DNA from: Carpediemonas membranifera
Lineage: Eukaryota > Fornicata
DNA: 64,000 nucleotides
Direction: 5' to 3'
NCBI GenBank assembly: GCA_019828565.1
Contig: JAHDYR010000069.1
Location: forward strand, 310,001-374,000
Position numbers and translations under genes: made by a program. Below are positions 1 through 12,300 of this stretch, piece after piece. The notes beneath the pieces are model-generated. The model had not been told where the DNA came from and made no database searches. It worked only from the letters and a program-made list of their open reading frames with translations. Each line of letters begins with the position of its first letter. The first letter of the stretch is position 1.

Positions 1-595
1 GGAAGGGGAGGTGGCACTCGACAGCGGCGACCTGGCTGAGGATGGCGAAGTCGTAGGCCGACTGGACGGACGTGCTTGACACCATGGGGATCCCGGTTGA
101 CCGCACGCTCATGACATCACTGTGGTCAGGAAACATTGAGGATTCCTGGCGAGTAATGGCGCGGGAGGGGATGTTGAAGACTACGGGGAGGCCGTCACCG
201 ACTATACGGTGGAGGACAGGGGCTTGGAGGACGAGGGCGTCGCCGCAGGTGATTGAGGAGACGAGAGAACCGGTGGTAGCGGCACCGTGAATGCAACCTG
301 CGGCCCCTAGTTCGCTTGGGAGTTCGTGAACGTCGATTCGATTGCCATAGCAGTTGACGCGAGGATTTCTCGTGAACGAACGGGCGATGTGATGTGCAGG
401 CGTAACTCGCGAGTGGATGATCATCTCACTGAACGCACTGGCAGCATGGGATATCGCCTCAATCCCTGTCACCAAAGATGGCAGGGAGGCGTTGTCTTTC
501 ATGATTTGTGAGGCCGTTTTGGTAATGACTTTAAAGTGCTCCTTCTTGGCATGGTACCCAACTCGAGAAATTATGACGACGCACGTGTCTGACAT
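1..595 (-). CDS. PFOR / sulfite-reductase-like protein, N-terminal part (cut by window edge)
   Basis: The reverse strand is open from an ATG at 595 down to base 1 (198 codons seen), so the gene continues off the left edge. The C-terminal half of the visible part matches the pyruvate:ferredoxin oxidoreductase domain shared by PFOR/NifJ and the Met10-type sulfite reductase subunit. It has a GA..TG segment, a LVLQAPVLHRIVGDGLPVVF stretch equivalent to the family's GLLLMIPN..KI.GELLP block, and DHSDVMSVRSTG, which corresponds to the hallmark DHSDVMAVRQTG, followed by a final ECHLPF. The family's usual YPITPSS signature appears only as a weak RVTPAHH. Known members oxidise pyruvate with ferredoxin or carry electrons for sulfite reduction. 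Which of the two this is cannot be decided without the C-terminus. The start lies 75 nt from the divergent Ssu72 start. Confidence 0.7.
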   Translation of the reverse strand, partial: MSDTCVVIISRVGYHAKKEHFKVITKTASQIMKDNASLPSLVTGIEAISHAASAFSEMIIHSRVTPAHHIARSFTRNPRVNCYGNRIDVHELPSELGAAGCIHGAATTGSLVSSITCGDALVLQAPVLHRIVGDGLPVVFNIPSRAITRQESSMFPDHSDVMSVRSTGIPMVSSTSVQSAYDFAILSQVAAVECHLPF

Positions 596-670
596 GCGTC
601 AGAAAACCTGTGGCGGGTTGCTGACTGGCCATCTGGGATGTCGAGTCGTCGACTCGCAACGAGACCAACG

Positions 671-1343
671 ATGCCCAATACGTTCAGGACAGCCTTGGTA
701 TGCGCCAGTAATGTGAATAGGAGTGTAGAAGCACACAAATACTTCCTTGACCATGGCTTTGATTCCGCGTTGGTGAGCTCATACGGCGCTGCCGACATCA
801 TCCGCCTCCCATCGTCCACGGGCAAGCCTCTCTCTGCTCCGTTCAGCACAAACGAGAGAAGTGCAAGAAAGACGACCTATCAGATGCTCATTGATCGTTG
901 CAAGGACGCAGCGGCTGATTTGTTCGTCCCCCTCCCATCATTGACACAGCTACGCCCGAGAGGGGATCATCGCCATGCTTGAGCGCGACATCACTGTCAA
1001 GGAGGCACCCGAAAGCTTCCAGCTGACCTTCCGTGCCTCTAGGAGGGCTGCCTTCCCCCAACTCGTCATCTGTTTCGAGGAGGCGGTTTATGTCGACCTT
1101 TGCCGGTTCATGCAGGTCGAGATGCAGACTGTAGACCTCATACCGGTACTCGTAGTCAACATCGAGACCCCTGATTCAATCAAATCAGCTGGAATCGGTG
1201 CAGAGGAGGCGTTTAGAGTTGCGTCTGCCCTAGGCAAGATCGAGCCTGCCGAGTGGATTGACAAGGCCGATGGCGTGTTCCGAGAGCTTAATGAGGAGAA
1301 GGAGTCCACTAAGGGTATGCTTCACACGTTCTTCTTCGTATGA
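671..1343 (+). CDS. SSU72: Ssu72-like RNA polymerase II CTD phosphatase (spliced, 2 exons)
   Basis: Exons 671-921 and 950-1343 give about 214 residues (human Ssu72 has 194). The PTP-type P-loop is CASNVNRS with Cys11 and Arg17, followed by the family's EAH. After the junction the product reads YAREGIIAMLERD, matching the conserved Y...GI..ML.R region, then a P-E-x-F-Q segment. Near the C-terminus, VVNIETPDSIKSAG aligns with the NVDIQDNHEEA loop and keeps the aspartate used as general acid. Known members dephosphorylate Ser5/Ser7 of the Pol II CTD during 3'-end processing. The two halves lie in different frames and join exactly when the 28-nt intron 922-949 is removed. An in-frame upstream ATG at 638 is possible; 671 was chosen because MPNTFRTALVCAS matches the usual short N-terminus. 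Confidence 0.88.
922..949 (+). other. 28-nt spliceosomal intron in SSU72
   Basis: Begins GTTCGT and ends TTGACACAG. Removal restores the Ssu72 frame (phase 2) at a junction whose product matches the family. The 3' end resembles the extended CTRACACAG site known from Giardia and trichomonads. Confidence 0.85.
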
Positions 1344-1495
1344 GGGGGATCTGCGGATGAATGGATGATATAAACACAGCATCAAGGCACTGTTGGCGGT
1401 ATGTGCGGCGCGGTGTACGATTGTATTGGCGTTGACAAGTTGGCGCGACTGACCCAAAAGTGCGTTTGCGGAAAATTCTGAGGGCGCCATACACG

Positions 1496-3074
1496 ATGCC
1501 AGAATACTGGCACGCCTTTGAACAGAACGAGCATAGATACATAGCATATATAGATGTGGAGGAGAAGAAACTGCAGCTTATCCTCGAGTCCCTGGTCGTA
1601 GAGGACTCCTACTGGGCCTGTAGCTACACAGCGAGCGGTACGTCCGGTCTATCATTCCATTTATGCAGGTATAGAAGAAATCACACATGGAACCAAGCAC
1701 AAGGCTTCCTTTGACGACTTTTGCGTGATGCTTCACAACGCTCTCCGCAGCGACCGCGACTCACACGTTTTCGTCCGACTCCTCACGGCCGACGACATCC
1801 AGAACCTAGCTGCAAGTCACCCCGACGCCAGCACGTCCATCACGCCGAAGTCTGGCATCATGTACTTCTGCGTTCGCCTCGACGATCAAATCGGTGGGGC
1901 CAAGATTGAAGCAACATACTCGCTGCGGCTAGAGAGACTGGAGGCGCCGACCAATGCTGCTCTGAGCAAGACAATCCGCCGGCTCAGACAGGAGAATATG
2001 AACTTGCAGGATAGGGTCACGTCCCAGCAGGCCAACGTCGTCGCCTCGCGCCAGAGATCAGAGCAGGAGCTCTCCGCAGCCCGCAGAGAGGCAGAGCTAC
2101 TCAAGCAGAGCCAGCAGTCCGAGGTGACCAGCCTCCGCACCAAGCTCTACACCATTGAGTCCGAGCTTCGAGGCCGCGAGGAGGAGCTGGAGGCCAAGGA
2201 CCAGTACATCGCCTCGCTCATACGGGAGAAGGAGAAGCTCAGCAAACGGGTGGCGGCGAGTCGGGTCAAGTCATCGCCCAGGCCGTCTGGGGCCGAGAGG
2301 GAGAGAGCGTCCAGCAGGGTGTCAGCGTCAAGACACAGATCACCCTCTCCAGTGCCCCGACACTCAGCGGAAAGGGCCAGGTCTCGGCGGGAGTCGCCCC
2401 GTCTCTCCCGCCGTGGGTCGAACTCGTCAATCGGGTCGGGCTGGTCCTCTGCCAGCAGAGCATCAAGCACGGGCCGACGTGAGGCATCGCCCAGACGCAG
2501 GCCGACCCCTACCAGAGTCACCCCCACGTCCAGGGCATCCCACACCTCCTCCAGGGGCCGGGCACCGTCGCCCACCGAGCACAGACGACCGACCTCCAGA
2601 CCGACTTCGGCGAGGTCATCCCGGTCGACCTCGCCGAGGTTTGACCCTTCAGCATACGTGAAAGAGCGCCAAGCCAAGCTGGAGAACCAGCGCCGTAGGG
2701 CTGCCACTAAGCGTCGATCCGAGCTTGCAGGGGGGCAGTCAGCCGCCCGACCCGCCCACCTGCCCCCCAGAGAACGCCGTAACTCAGCCCGAGCCCAGCC
2801 ACTGGCAAGGAAGGCTAGTGCTGAGCGTCTTCCCTCGTCTCGACCCAAGGTATCCAGCCGCCGCAGTTCAAGAGACTCGGCATCCAGGCGTGGTGGGCAA
2901 GTCCGGTCCAGCCGCCCTGAGAGCCGGGTGACGGGCGGGTCCAAGGCCAGGCCTGACAAGTCTCGTGTGAGTCTGTCCGAGCTCGATTTATCACACATAG
3001 ACGATGTAGAAGAGCTTGATGCACAGATTGAGCAGCTTCAGCGGCTGCTGAGTGATGCCAGGGACATGAAGTGA
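1496..3074 (+). CDS. CCDC61: CCDC61/VFL3-like basal-body coiled-coil protein (spliced, 2 exons)
   Basis: Exons 1496-1637 and 1669-3074 encode about 515 residues, close to human CCDC61. The N-terminal 140 residues follow the SAS6-like head of the family: a short beta-rich start, then IEEITHGTKHKASFDDFCVM across the junction, aligning with the FIEDLTHKTGNFKQF..FC.ML block. A VRLLTADDIQNL segment and a MYFCVRLD.. strand follow. Next comes a coiled coil (about residues 130-250), then about 210 residues rich in Ser, Arg and Pro. The end is an acidic leucine-heptad tail with LSELDLSHIDDVEELD. Family members form filaments at basal bodies and set basal-body orientation, so this supports a flagellated cell. 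Most of the basic-rich region is probably disordered. Confidence 0.8.
1638..1668 (+). other. 31-nt spliceosomal intron in CCDC61
   Basis: Begins GTACGT and ends TTATGCAG, phase 1. It joins two frames into a continuous CCDC61 head domain. Confidence 0.8.
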
Positions 3075-3316
3075 GGGGGTGTAGCGGGCCCAGTCTTTGT
3101 TTGATACAGCCGTTGTAAACGAAACGAGTCTTTGATTTTCTCTGCTCAGCCGACGTGGATGGGAATAGGACTTGGGAATGGAGGCGTAAGACTCAATAGC
3201 GCTGTCCATACTCCGCATACTTGGCTCATATTCGTGGTTGCCCGTCGCGGGGCAGCCGCGACTGTACGACGAGTCGAAACCACCACGCACACCACAGCGG
3301 CAGGACAGAGAGCCGT

Positions 3317-6300
3317 ATGTTGGAAAGCGTTGTTGCAAGTACGCTAGCAAAGCGATTAGGCAACTACATCGAAGGTCTCAACAAGGAGAACCTCAAGGTG
3401 GGCCTGAAGAAAGGCTCTCTTCACCTGACAAATCTCCATGTGAACCCGGAGGCCGTCGAGGACCTGCATCCATCCCTCGTGGTCCTACATGGCTTCATCA
3501 GCAACCTCGAGCTCCACATTCCGTGGGCTCATCTCAATTCCGACAAGGTGACCCTCAAGCTCGACGGCGTGAACATCCTCGTCGCAGCGAAGAACCACGC
3601 ATCGTATTCCGTTGAGAAGAAGGACAGAGATGCTGAGCGGAAGCTTGCGAAGAAGCAGGCCAAGCTCAAGAAGATCGAGACGACCCGCCTGCTCGAGGTC
3701 ATCGGCTCAGAGACCACCGACGGCGAGGACAAGAGCGTCAAGCGCGGCTTCTTCTCTCGACTCACCAGCAAGATTGTCAACAATCTCCAGATCGACATTA
3801 CGAACGTCCACATCCGCTACGAGCACACCACCCACGTGTTCTCGCCCTTCGCCCTTGGCGTGTGCCTCGAGAGCGTCTCACTCTGGTCCACCGACGGCCA
3901 GTGGAAGACCAAGTTCGTCTCCGACAAGGAGGACGTCCTTTACAAACTGGGGCGAGTCTGCAACCTCACAGCTTACATGGACACTGAGTTCATGGCGACG
4001 AGCACCCCGTTCCTCCAGCCTGACGCCCACGCAAGGCTCCCAGAGCTCCGTAAGGGTGTTGCCAGCGTGCTGAAGACAGAGCTGTTCACTGACGCGAACC
4101 CTTACCTCAACCACTCATGGCTGCTAGAACCACTCACCGCAGAGCTCAGAGTGACCCAGGACAATCGCCCAAGCCTCCCGAAGGACACGCCAGCTATCCG
4201 GGCAGACCTCAAGGTCGAGCGACTCAATCTTGGAGTCGATAACACGCAGACTGCACTCATACTCGACCAGGCGTCGTACTGGACGAACTTCGGCCGCGTC
4301 CAGGGTCTAGTGCACATGAGGCCGCACGCCAGGCCGACTGCAGACCCAAAGGCATGGTGGCGGTATGCTCTGGAGAGTGTTCTGTCGGACGTGAGGAAGA
4401 AGAGGGCTCGACACGACTGGTTCACATATGTTACATTGGCAAAGGATAGGAAGGCATATATCCCGCTCTACGCACGACATGTGGGCCTCGGCACCCCTCT
4501 GACAGACGCCGAGCGCATGAAGATGATCCAGATCGAGGACAGGACGTCCATTGAGGCGCTTGCTGTTTTCAGGACCTCTATATACGAAGAAGTCAGGCGT
4601 AAGAAGGCCAGCGAGACCGTGAATGCCCGTATCCGCGAGCTCGCCGGCCTAGAAGAGGAGAAGAAACCAGCAAAGAAACGCTGGTTCAAGCGGGAGGAAG
4701 CCAGCGATCTGATCGACAAGATCGACCCTGACGAGCTCGCCCAGCGCCTGGGGTTCGACGAGCTCATGACTAGAGCCCGGGCGGACGCGGCAGACGACTC
4801 TTCATTCAACATGGCGCTCGGACTCGAGGTAGACTCAGCCTCGATGTCGCTGTTCATGAGAAAGCCGCTGAGCTCGACCGGAACAATCAGAAAGAGCAAG
4901 CTGATGCGTCGACACGAGTCTGACTTACCCTTCACCATCTGCGGCGTCCCGCGCAACCGTTCCCCCCTCCTGGTCGGCGAGATCGATGGCACGCGATGCG
5001 CGTTCAAGAAGATGGACGGCCAAATGGGCGTGACCCTTGCCGTCCAGTCAAGCAGCGTCCGGGACCAGTACACGAAGAACACCCCCTTCCCCAAGCTATT
5101 CACCCCAATCCAGTCGCCCGAGCCAGGGGCCCGAGACCTGCTCGAGGTCGAGTGGACAAGCAAGCCCCGGCCCGGCGTGGACCACGGGTTCACAGCGAAG
5201 CTCCAGCCGACTGAGATCGTGTGCAATGTCGGATTCTTCATGGTCGTCAAGGATTTCTTCAGCAGCCGGCCGACAGACATGGATTTCAGCCGTGTGGGCA
5301 CCGTGGCCATGCAGAAGCTCAGTGCACTGGGTACGTTCACCACGCATTCGCTCTCGGAGTCACTGCGGAGTCACACGACAATCGATGCAAATATCTCGAT
5401 CAGCGCCCCGACGATCATCATCCCGGTCGGCACTGACAGTGAAGACATATTCGCAGTCCACATAGGTGATGTTTCCACTACGTCGATCATCAATGAAACT
5501 ACCGCCGCACTCCTAAAGGCAAACGATAAGGACACTCTCGCCGGGATCACCGACGACGACATGTACGACACGTTCGCCGTCAACCTTGTGCGAACCTCGC
5601 TCGTCCTCCACCCATCCCTTGCGGCGTTCAGAGCAAAGGAGCAGGGCTGCCCCATCATCCAGCCGCTCGACCTCAGGGGGCAGCTTAAGAACTGCGTCGT
5701 GCCGGAGAACATCGATCTGCCCAGGTATAAGGTGAGCGCTGAGCTGGACACCGTCAAGATCGACGTGTCCTCCGATACTCTCAAGCGCAGTTTAAGGTTG
5801 GTCAACGCGATTCAAGCCCAACTTCAGAGAGAGAACGAAGATGTCCGGGTCGACCTGAGCGACGTCGTTCGGTCCCCCAAGGACTCCAAGGACAAGGACG
5901 GCAAGGAGACGAAGGAAGGCGGACTCAGCCTTGGCGTGCTGAACGAGACAACCCTCCAATTTGCCCAGAGTGTTTACCGGAACAGCGGTCTCTCTCTCGA
6001 GCGTCTGGCGCTGTACAACGAGGTCGTGGTTGAGTTCTCAGTGGCCGGGTTCACCGCCTCCCTGGGCTGGGACGAGGCCGGCAGCGACGAGGCCGACGCC
6101 TATACCCAGCCTCTCATCGCTGTCAACAGTGGCAGACTGGCCGGGTCGTTCATCAAACGGCCGTGGGACGTGAGCACCGATGTGTGGCTCAACTCGTTCG
6201 AGGTGATTGACACGATGAGGGGAGGCACTCTTTGTACGGGAACCGCGGCCAAGGGCCACGAGGGTCTGCTCCACTTCACACTCAGCGCGGTGCAGGCCGT

Positions 6301-9300
6301 GAGTCCGCTGTACGCCGGGGTCAACATCGACATCGGCACTGAGATTGGCGTGTTCGACATTCAGATTAACCGCGAGACCATCTTCAGCACGATTGAGCTG
6401 TTCAACGACGTATGGACATCCACACGTCCTGAGCCGACACTCAAGCTCCCTGAGGCCCCTCTCTCCAGATCTGATTCTGAATCTGACGGGGATTCTGAGC
6501 CAATCATTGCCACCGCCGTCGACACAGTCAACCTCGCCGAGCAATTCGCCTCTGGTGCCCGCAAGGCTGGTCCTGAGGGCCACACTCTCGTCCGGGTCCA
6601 AGCAGCCATGGACAAACTGAGCCTGGAGCTTGCCACGGAGGGGCGGCCAATGGTGCATATGGTCATGGCCGATGCTGTTGGGTCATTCCGGCAGACCAAC
6701 GGGCGCAGGGCAGTCGAGGCTACACTGGCCCACTGCGGCGTCCGGGACTTGTCAATTGATGGCCCCAACCGCGAGGTGCTCGTGCCACATGCATCCGACA
6801 AGCTCGTCCACATCCGTTTCATACAGACGACAGAAGCCTCCCCAGCCTTCGCGGGCCTCCACACGGAGCTGGAGCTCGACATGGCCCCCGCTGCCCTGGT
6901 GTACTCGCCCCACTTCTTCCAGATGGTCAAACACTATGCACTCGAGTCCAGGAGAATACAGGCGGTGGTCCAGGAGCAGACTAGCTCGATCAAGCAGCGG
7001 GCGTCTGAGGCTGTGGCTAAGCTAGAGCACGGGCACGCGGTGTCGCACACGCTTATGCGGCTCAGCGTCCACTGGTCTGGCTTAAAGTGCGCGATACCGA
7101 TCACCCCGGAGAGCTCGAACGCCCTGGTCGCCAGCATGGCCGGCCTAGAGGTCTCCAGTGCCTTCAGCGTCCTCACTAAAGACCGCTCCAACCGCACGGT
7201 GGCCTATGCCGTGAAGGACACCGCCGTACGCATGACGGGCCTATGTGTCCGGTCCCCCGCCCCCTCCTCGCCCCTGGTCGACGTCGGTGTGCCTGTTACC
7301 GACATACTTCACCAGGATGAGGCGAGCGTCCTTGTGCGTCAGCCTATAGTCGACGCGAAGACTCTGGCCGACCTCGACCTGCCCGCACTGCTGCTCCGGG
7401 TGTCCTGCTCCGAGTTCACTGCCCGTCTGACCACACTACAGTACCGCTTCCTCCTGCAGTGGGCCAAGATCTTCACCTCACAGGAGGAGGACGAGAGTGA
7501 GAGGTCAAGCCACACACGGACCTACACGGACGCTGACCATTCGGCCGCTTCAAATGTAGAGGACACGGACGAAGGCTCCGCAGACCCCGTCGCCTTTGCC
7601 CTCGAAGTAACCACGCCCGGCGCCAAGTGCGAGATCTGCGACGACCTCGTCGACCCCAGCTCGCCCAAAGCCCTCTTCGAGTTCGATCTCGACACGGTTG
7701 ACGGGTATCTCAGAACTACTCGAGGCCGCACATTAAGGATGATTTGGCAGTTTAGGGGCTTTGAACTGGTCGACTGTCGCGGGCCAGACTTCATCCACCC
7801 CTCCTTCAGCAGGATCCTTCAGAAGAACACCGCCCTCACCCGCGAGTGGGCGATCGACCGCGACGCCAACCGCGGCATGCACTTGTTTGAGTTCAAGGGT
7901 GACCCTGACGCCTTCCTCACTGTAGACTACACCAAGCTCGCCAACAGGGACGACTGCACGGTCACCCTGAACACCCCAGACGTGCTCGTCGTCCCCTCAT
8001 CCATCAACGCCGTCAGGGACTTCTTCACGCCGCCCAAGTCCCCCGCTCCTAAGGCAAAGACCCCCTCGGCCAGCCCGCAGAGGCGGACCTCGTCGATGAG
8101 TCGGGCGGACAGACATCAGGTCCTCAACCCCGTAAGCATGGGTGAGATGGTGATTTACGTAGTGTTCCATAAGTCTCGTGTACGCACTCTCCACAAGCCG
8201 CAGGACCCTGATACTCGCACACTTAATATGTGGCTTGATTTACGTTACTCCATGTATATCAATAAGTGGGCTACCGACCCCCGCGACCCAGGCTTCGCCC
8301 TCGTCGGCCCTACCTACCTCACGTGGACCGCGGGTGTCCGTATTCTTGAACTGTGCATCCTCACAGGCAAGCTCGGCCTGCCTGAGCAGAGCCTGTTCGC
8401 GCCGGTGACCTCTACGGTCACCATTGAGCAGGTGGCACCCGAGGCGCAGCTTGCTTCTGGCAAGGTCATGACGCTGCGGAAGCTTGATGTGATCATCGCC
8501 ACCGAGCTCACCGCTCGTCTCTCCATACGCGATATCTTCCTCATTGTCGAGATCGCCCAGTCATTCCGCGAGCTCTCAGCCAGCGAGACGTCCGAAGCCG
8601 CGTCTGCCGCTGCCAGCACCGCCCTGAGCCTGACGACGGTCGTCCAGCCGCTCCAGACGTCCAAGATGGAGCTCTCATTCATCCCCCGCCAGCCGGTGTC
8701 CATGACCATCATCGACAACACGCGGCACGACTCACCCGTCATCGACGTGTCCGTCCGCGATTTCATGCTCGCCCCATTGGTTGTCGCCCCTGACATGATC
8801 TCAGCGTCCATCCAGGGTTGTCTAGCGGTCGACTGCTACAACAACGAGATCTCACAGTGGGAGCCGATGGTGGAGCCCGTTGCCCTCGGCATACAGGTGA
8901 GCAAGATCCTACTCCCCCCGCCGACCGAGGCTGAGAAGATCGCCGCCGTCGGGGCACTCAGAGCCGTGTCGGAGGATGACGAGGAGGAGGAAGACATACT
9001 CGACATCGGCCTGGGCGTTGATGGCCAGCTTGAGGCCGACGACGCCGCTGATGCTGGTCTAATGGTCAACGTAATCGCCGGCCAGCCAGTACAGATCAAC
9101 CTGTCGCGCCACATGTCACAAACTATCGTTGCTGGTCTCAAGACCGCGGCGATTTGGGCTGACGACATCGAGGCCCGCCCAGAGGCTTCGTTCAAGTCAT
9201 ATCGTCTCGAGAACTTCACCGGCCTTCCCGCCACGATCGCCGTGCTTAATAGCTCGACCGCCACGGACGTATTCACCACCATGACCACAGAATCTGAGCC

Positions 9301-12300
9301 GATATGGTTCGATCCACCAGATACGGCTGTCGGACTCCCCAGTCGCCGCACGCAGGACGAGGCTCAGCATGTAGTGATCACGATCGACGGCAAGTCGACC
9401 CCTGTGCTCCGTGTCGACCAGGTGACCAAGCGCCACGTGATGCTGACCCCTCGGGTAGGTAAGGAGCGCCAGATCATGCCGCTGGTCGTGGATATCCAGG
9501 TGAAGGAGCGTGCCAAGTGGATTTCTATCTCCGGACCGTACACGATCCAGTCTCTATGCGGACCCGTCGAGATGGTGCTCACGGGCGACGGCGTGGCGCC
9601 CGATCTTGAGCCAGTCATCGTCGACTCGGAGCCAGTATTCCTGCCGAGCGCGGCCTCGGAGCCGGACCTCCTCCTAACTGTCGACAACGCCACATCCGGC
9701 CCTATACACATCAAGAAGGCAGCCCCCACACGGGCCAGTGTCCGTGGTGACCTCCTCCCGTCCTGCGTAGAGTTCGTCGGGTCCCACGGCAACAACCGGT
9801 ACCTCAGCATGACCCCGCTCGGCCTCAGGCGCGGGGTCGAGCTCGTGCTGAGGGCGCCCATCACTCTCACTAACGGGCTCCCAACGGCCATCAGCGTCTC
9901 GGTTTACTCGGCCAACTCGACTGAATGCCTCACCACAATAGAGGCCGCGGCAGGGGTTTCCTCATTCATCACGCAGGTGCCGCACACAGTCAAGGCCCTG
10001 CTCGCCATCAGCATACCAGCGGCTGGACTCACAACAGCAGAGCCGCTCGTCATTGGAGCTGGGGCGTCGTCTGTGTCCATGGTCTCATTCATTGACAACA
10101 GCGCGAGGAGGATCCGCCTTGGTGTAGACATCGAACAGGACGGTTTGGATGCGGTCAAGGTGCATCTATTCGCACCGTATATCGTCTGTGACCGCACCGT
10201 ATCTGCAGATTTAGTGGCCCAGATGGCCCACAAGTCTCCGTACAGCAACGGCGTGCCGATCACTCTCTCCCCCGCCGAGGGCTCGCTCTGCCTTGGCGAG
10301 AGCCACCACGAGGGCGAGGAGGTGAAGGCGATGATCCTAGGCTTCGCCAAGCGCCGCGGGGAGACGAGCGGCGGGCTGATGCAAGTTTCAGTGCTGGGAT
10401 ACGACTGGTCTGACCGATTCAACGCGGATGCAGTCGGTACGAACGGCCAGATCATTGTCCGACGCACCACTGGAGGCGACACCCTCCGCGAGAACTTTGT
10501 GATGTTCCTCGTCGCTAAGATCAGCTTCTACAACTTCACTACAGCTAATGGGGCGGTCCTCCGCACGGGCAAGGTCATCGACCTCACCCCGCAAGTCACC
10601 ATTGAGAACAGCACGACCGAGACGCTCATTGCGAGAACAGGGCCGACCCACGCGCTTTGTAAGAACACCACTAAGGCGGCGCTGTTCATGCTACAGCCAG
10701 GGGAGACCCAGGCGGTCGACTGGATGAGAGTGGCAGCCAAGACCAAGGAGCTTGTGCCTCATATCTCTCTCACGTTCGACATTAAGAGCGCCATGCCGAG
10801 CAGCACGTTCGCACAGGGGTCGATCAACAGTCTGTTGTGGACGAGCCCTCTCGCACTCGGCAGTGCTGGCACCTTTGGCATGCGTGTAGTCGACGAGGTC
10901 GGCGGCGAGAGGTTCATCGACGTCGAGGTCCTTGCGAGGTCTGGCGCCCTCCACGCCATGCTCCGGGAGAGTGATGAGCCGCCGCTGCGGGTGACCAACG
11001 CCACTGATCTGACACTATTCATGAGACAACGAGGCCACGAGCGCGCCATTCCCCTCTCGAGCGGCGTATGCAAGCCGTTCATTTGGGAAGATCTCAACGG
11101 GACGAAGCAGCAAGAGGTCTCCCTCTCTGCAGATATGTCCAACGCCAAGCTGTTCACCCCAGACAGGCTCCTGCGTCAGCACTCGCTAGCCCACCCCTCG
11201 GGCACGGTGTTCTCGGCCGCTGTGGCTGTAGGGCCGACCAAGCACCTCGTGTTCTGGCAGGATGCGTCAGTCGAGCTCATTGACGCCAACACCCGCGCTG
11301 CAATGGCCGACCAGCGCTTTATTAGCCACTCTGGTGTCGTCCTCCCCGACGCGATGGCGGGCTCGGTCATCTGGGTCACCGTTGCCATCGAGTTCATCGG
11401 CGTTTCCCTCATCCACGAGACCACTCCCGAGCAGGGCATCCCCGTCCCGTATGAGCTCGCCCTTGTCAGCGTCCGTGACCTTAATTTCAAATTTAGGGAT
11501 ATGGCGCGGACCCGTGAGTTCGCGCTCAGTCTCAACAGCCTGCAGGTGGACGACATGCGCTGTGACGCCCTCAACCCCGTGCTCCTCAGCGCTGTTTCAA
11601 AGGCTGACGTCACGCGGACCGTAACGCAGTGGATCCACAACAAGCCTAGCCGCAGCTCGAACGGCTCTGAGTTCTCTGTGCTCGACGAGCCCGTTGTTAG
11701 GGCTAAAGTGCGTCTGTCGAAGGAGGTCAAGCGCTATACCCACTTCCGCGAGCTTTCATTCGCGGTACAGGCGCTCCAGCTGCACCTCGATGATGTCGCG
11801 CCGTTCTTGCTGACTGAGTGCATCCAGCAGATCAACTTTGGGGCTATTGGGCAGGCTGTGAGCGAGCTCAACCTGGCAGGACCGAAGAAGAATGACGAAG
11901 TCAAATCTCAGAAGATATACTTTGAAGATTTCGTTCTTCAGCCGATCAGCATCCGTCTTTCGTTCGCACTCAGCGGCGCATCCTCCGGGAACCACTCGAA
12001 CTACATCATCGACGCTGCTAGAGCCACGCTCGGTGTCGGTCTAACCCTCTCTTCCATCGATGACGCCCCGATACACTTCTTCGCGCTCATTATCCGCAAC
12101 ATGTTCGTCTCCAGTGATCAGCTCGTCCAGCGGCTGATCACCACCTACCGGGGCCAGGCCATCCAACAGGCGTACAACCTCCTAGGAAGCACAGAACTTC
12201 TAGGGAATCCCGTGAGCCTGTTCAACACCATTGGCACGGGTCTGCTCGACTTCTTCTACGAGCCCTGTCTCGCACTGGCACACCCCACCCCGCGGCAGCT

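Noticed and set aside
2147-2998. 283-codon minus-strand frame inside CCDC61
   Set aside because: Antisense shadow of the Arg/Ser-rich region.
3221-3316. Upstream extension of the VPS13 frame
   Set aside because: Non-conserved; MLESVVAS at 3317 is the family's canonical N-terminus.
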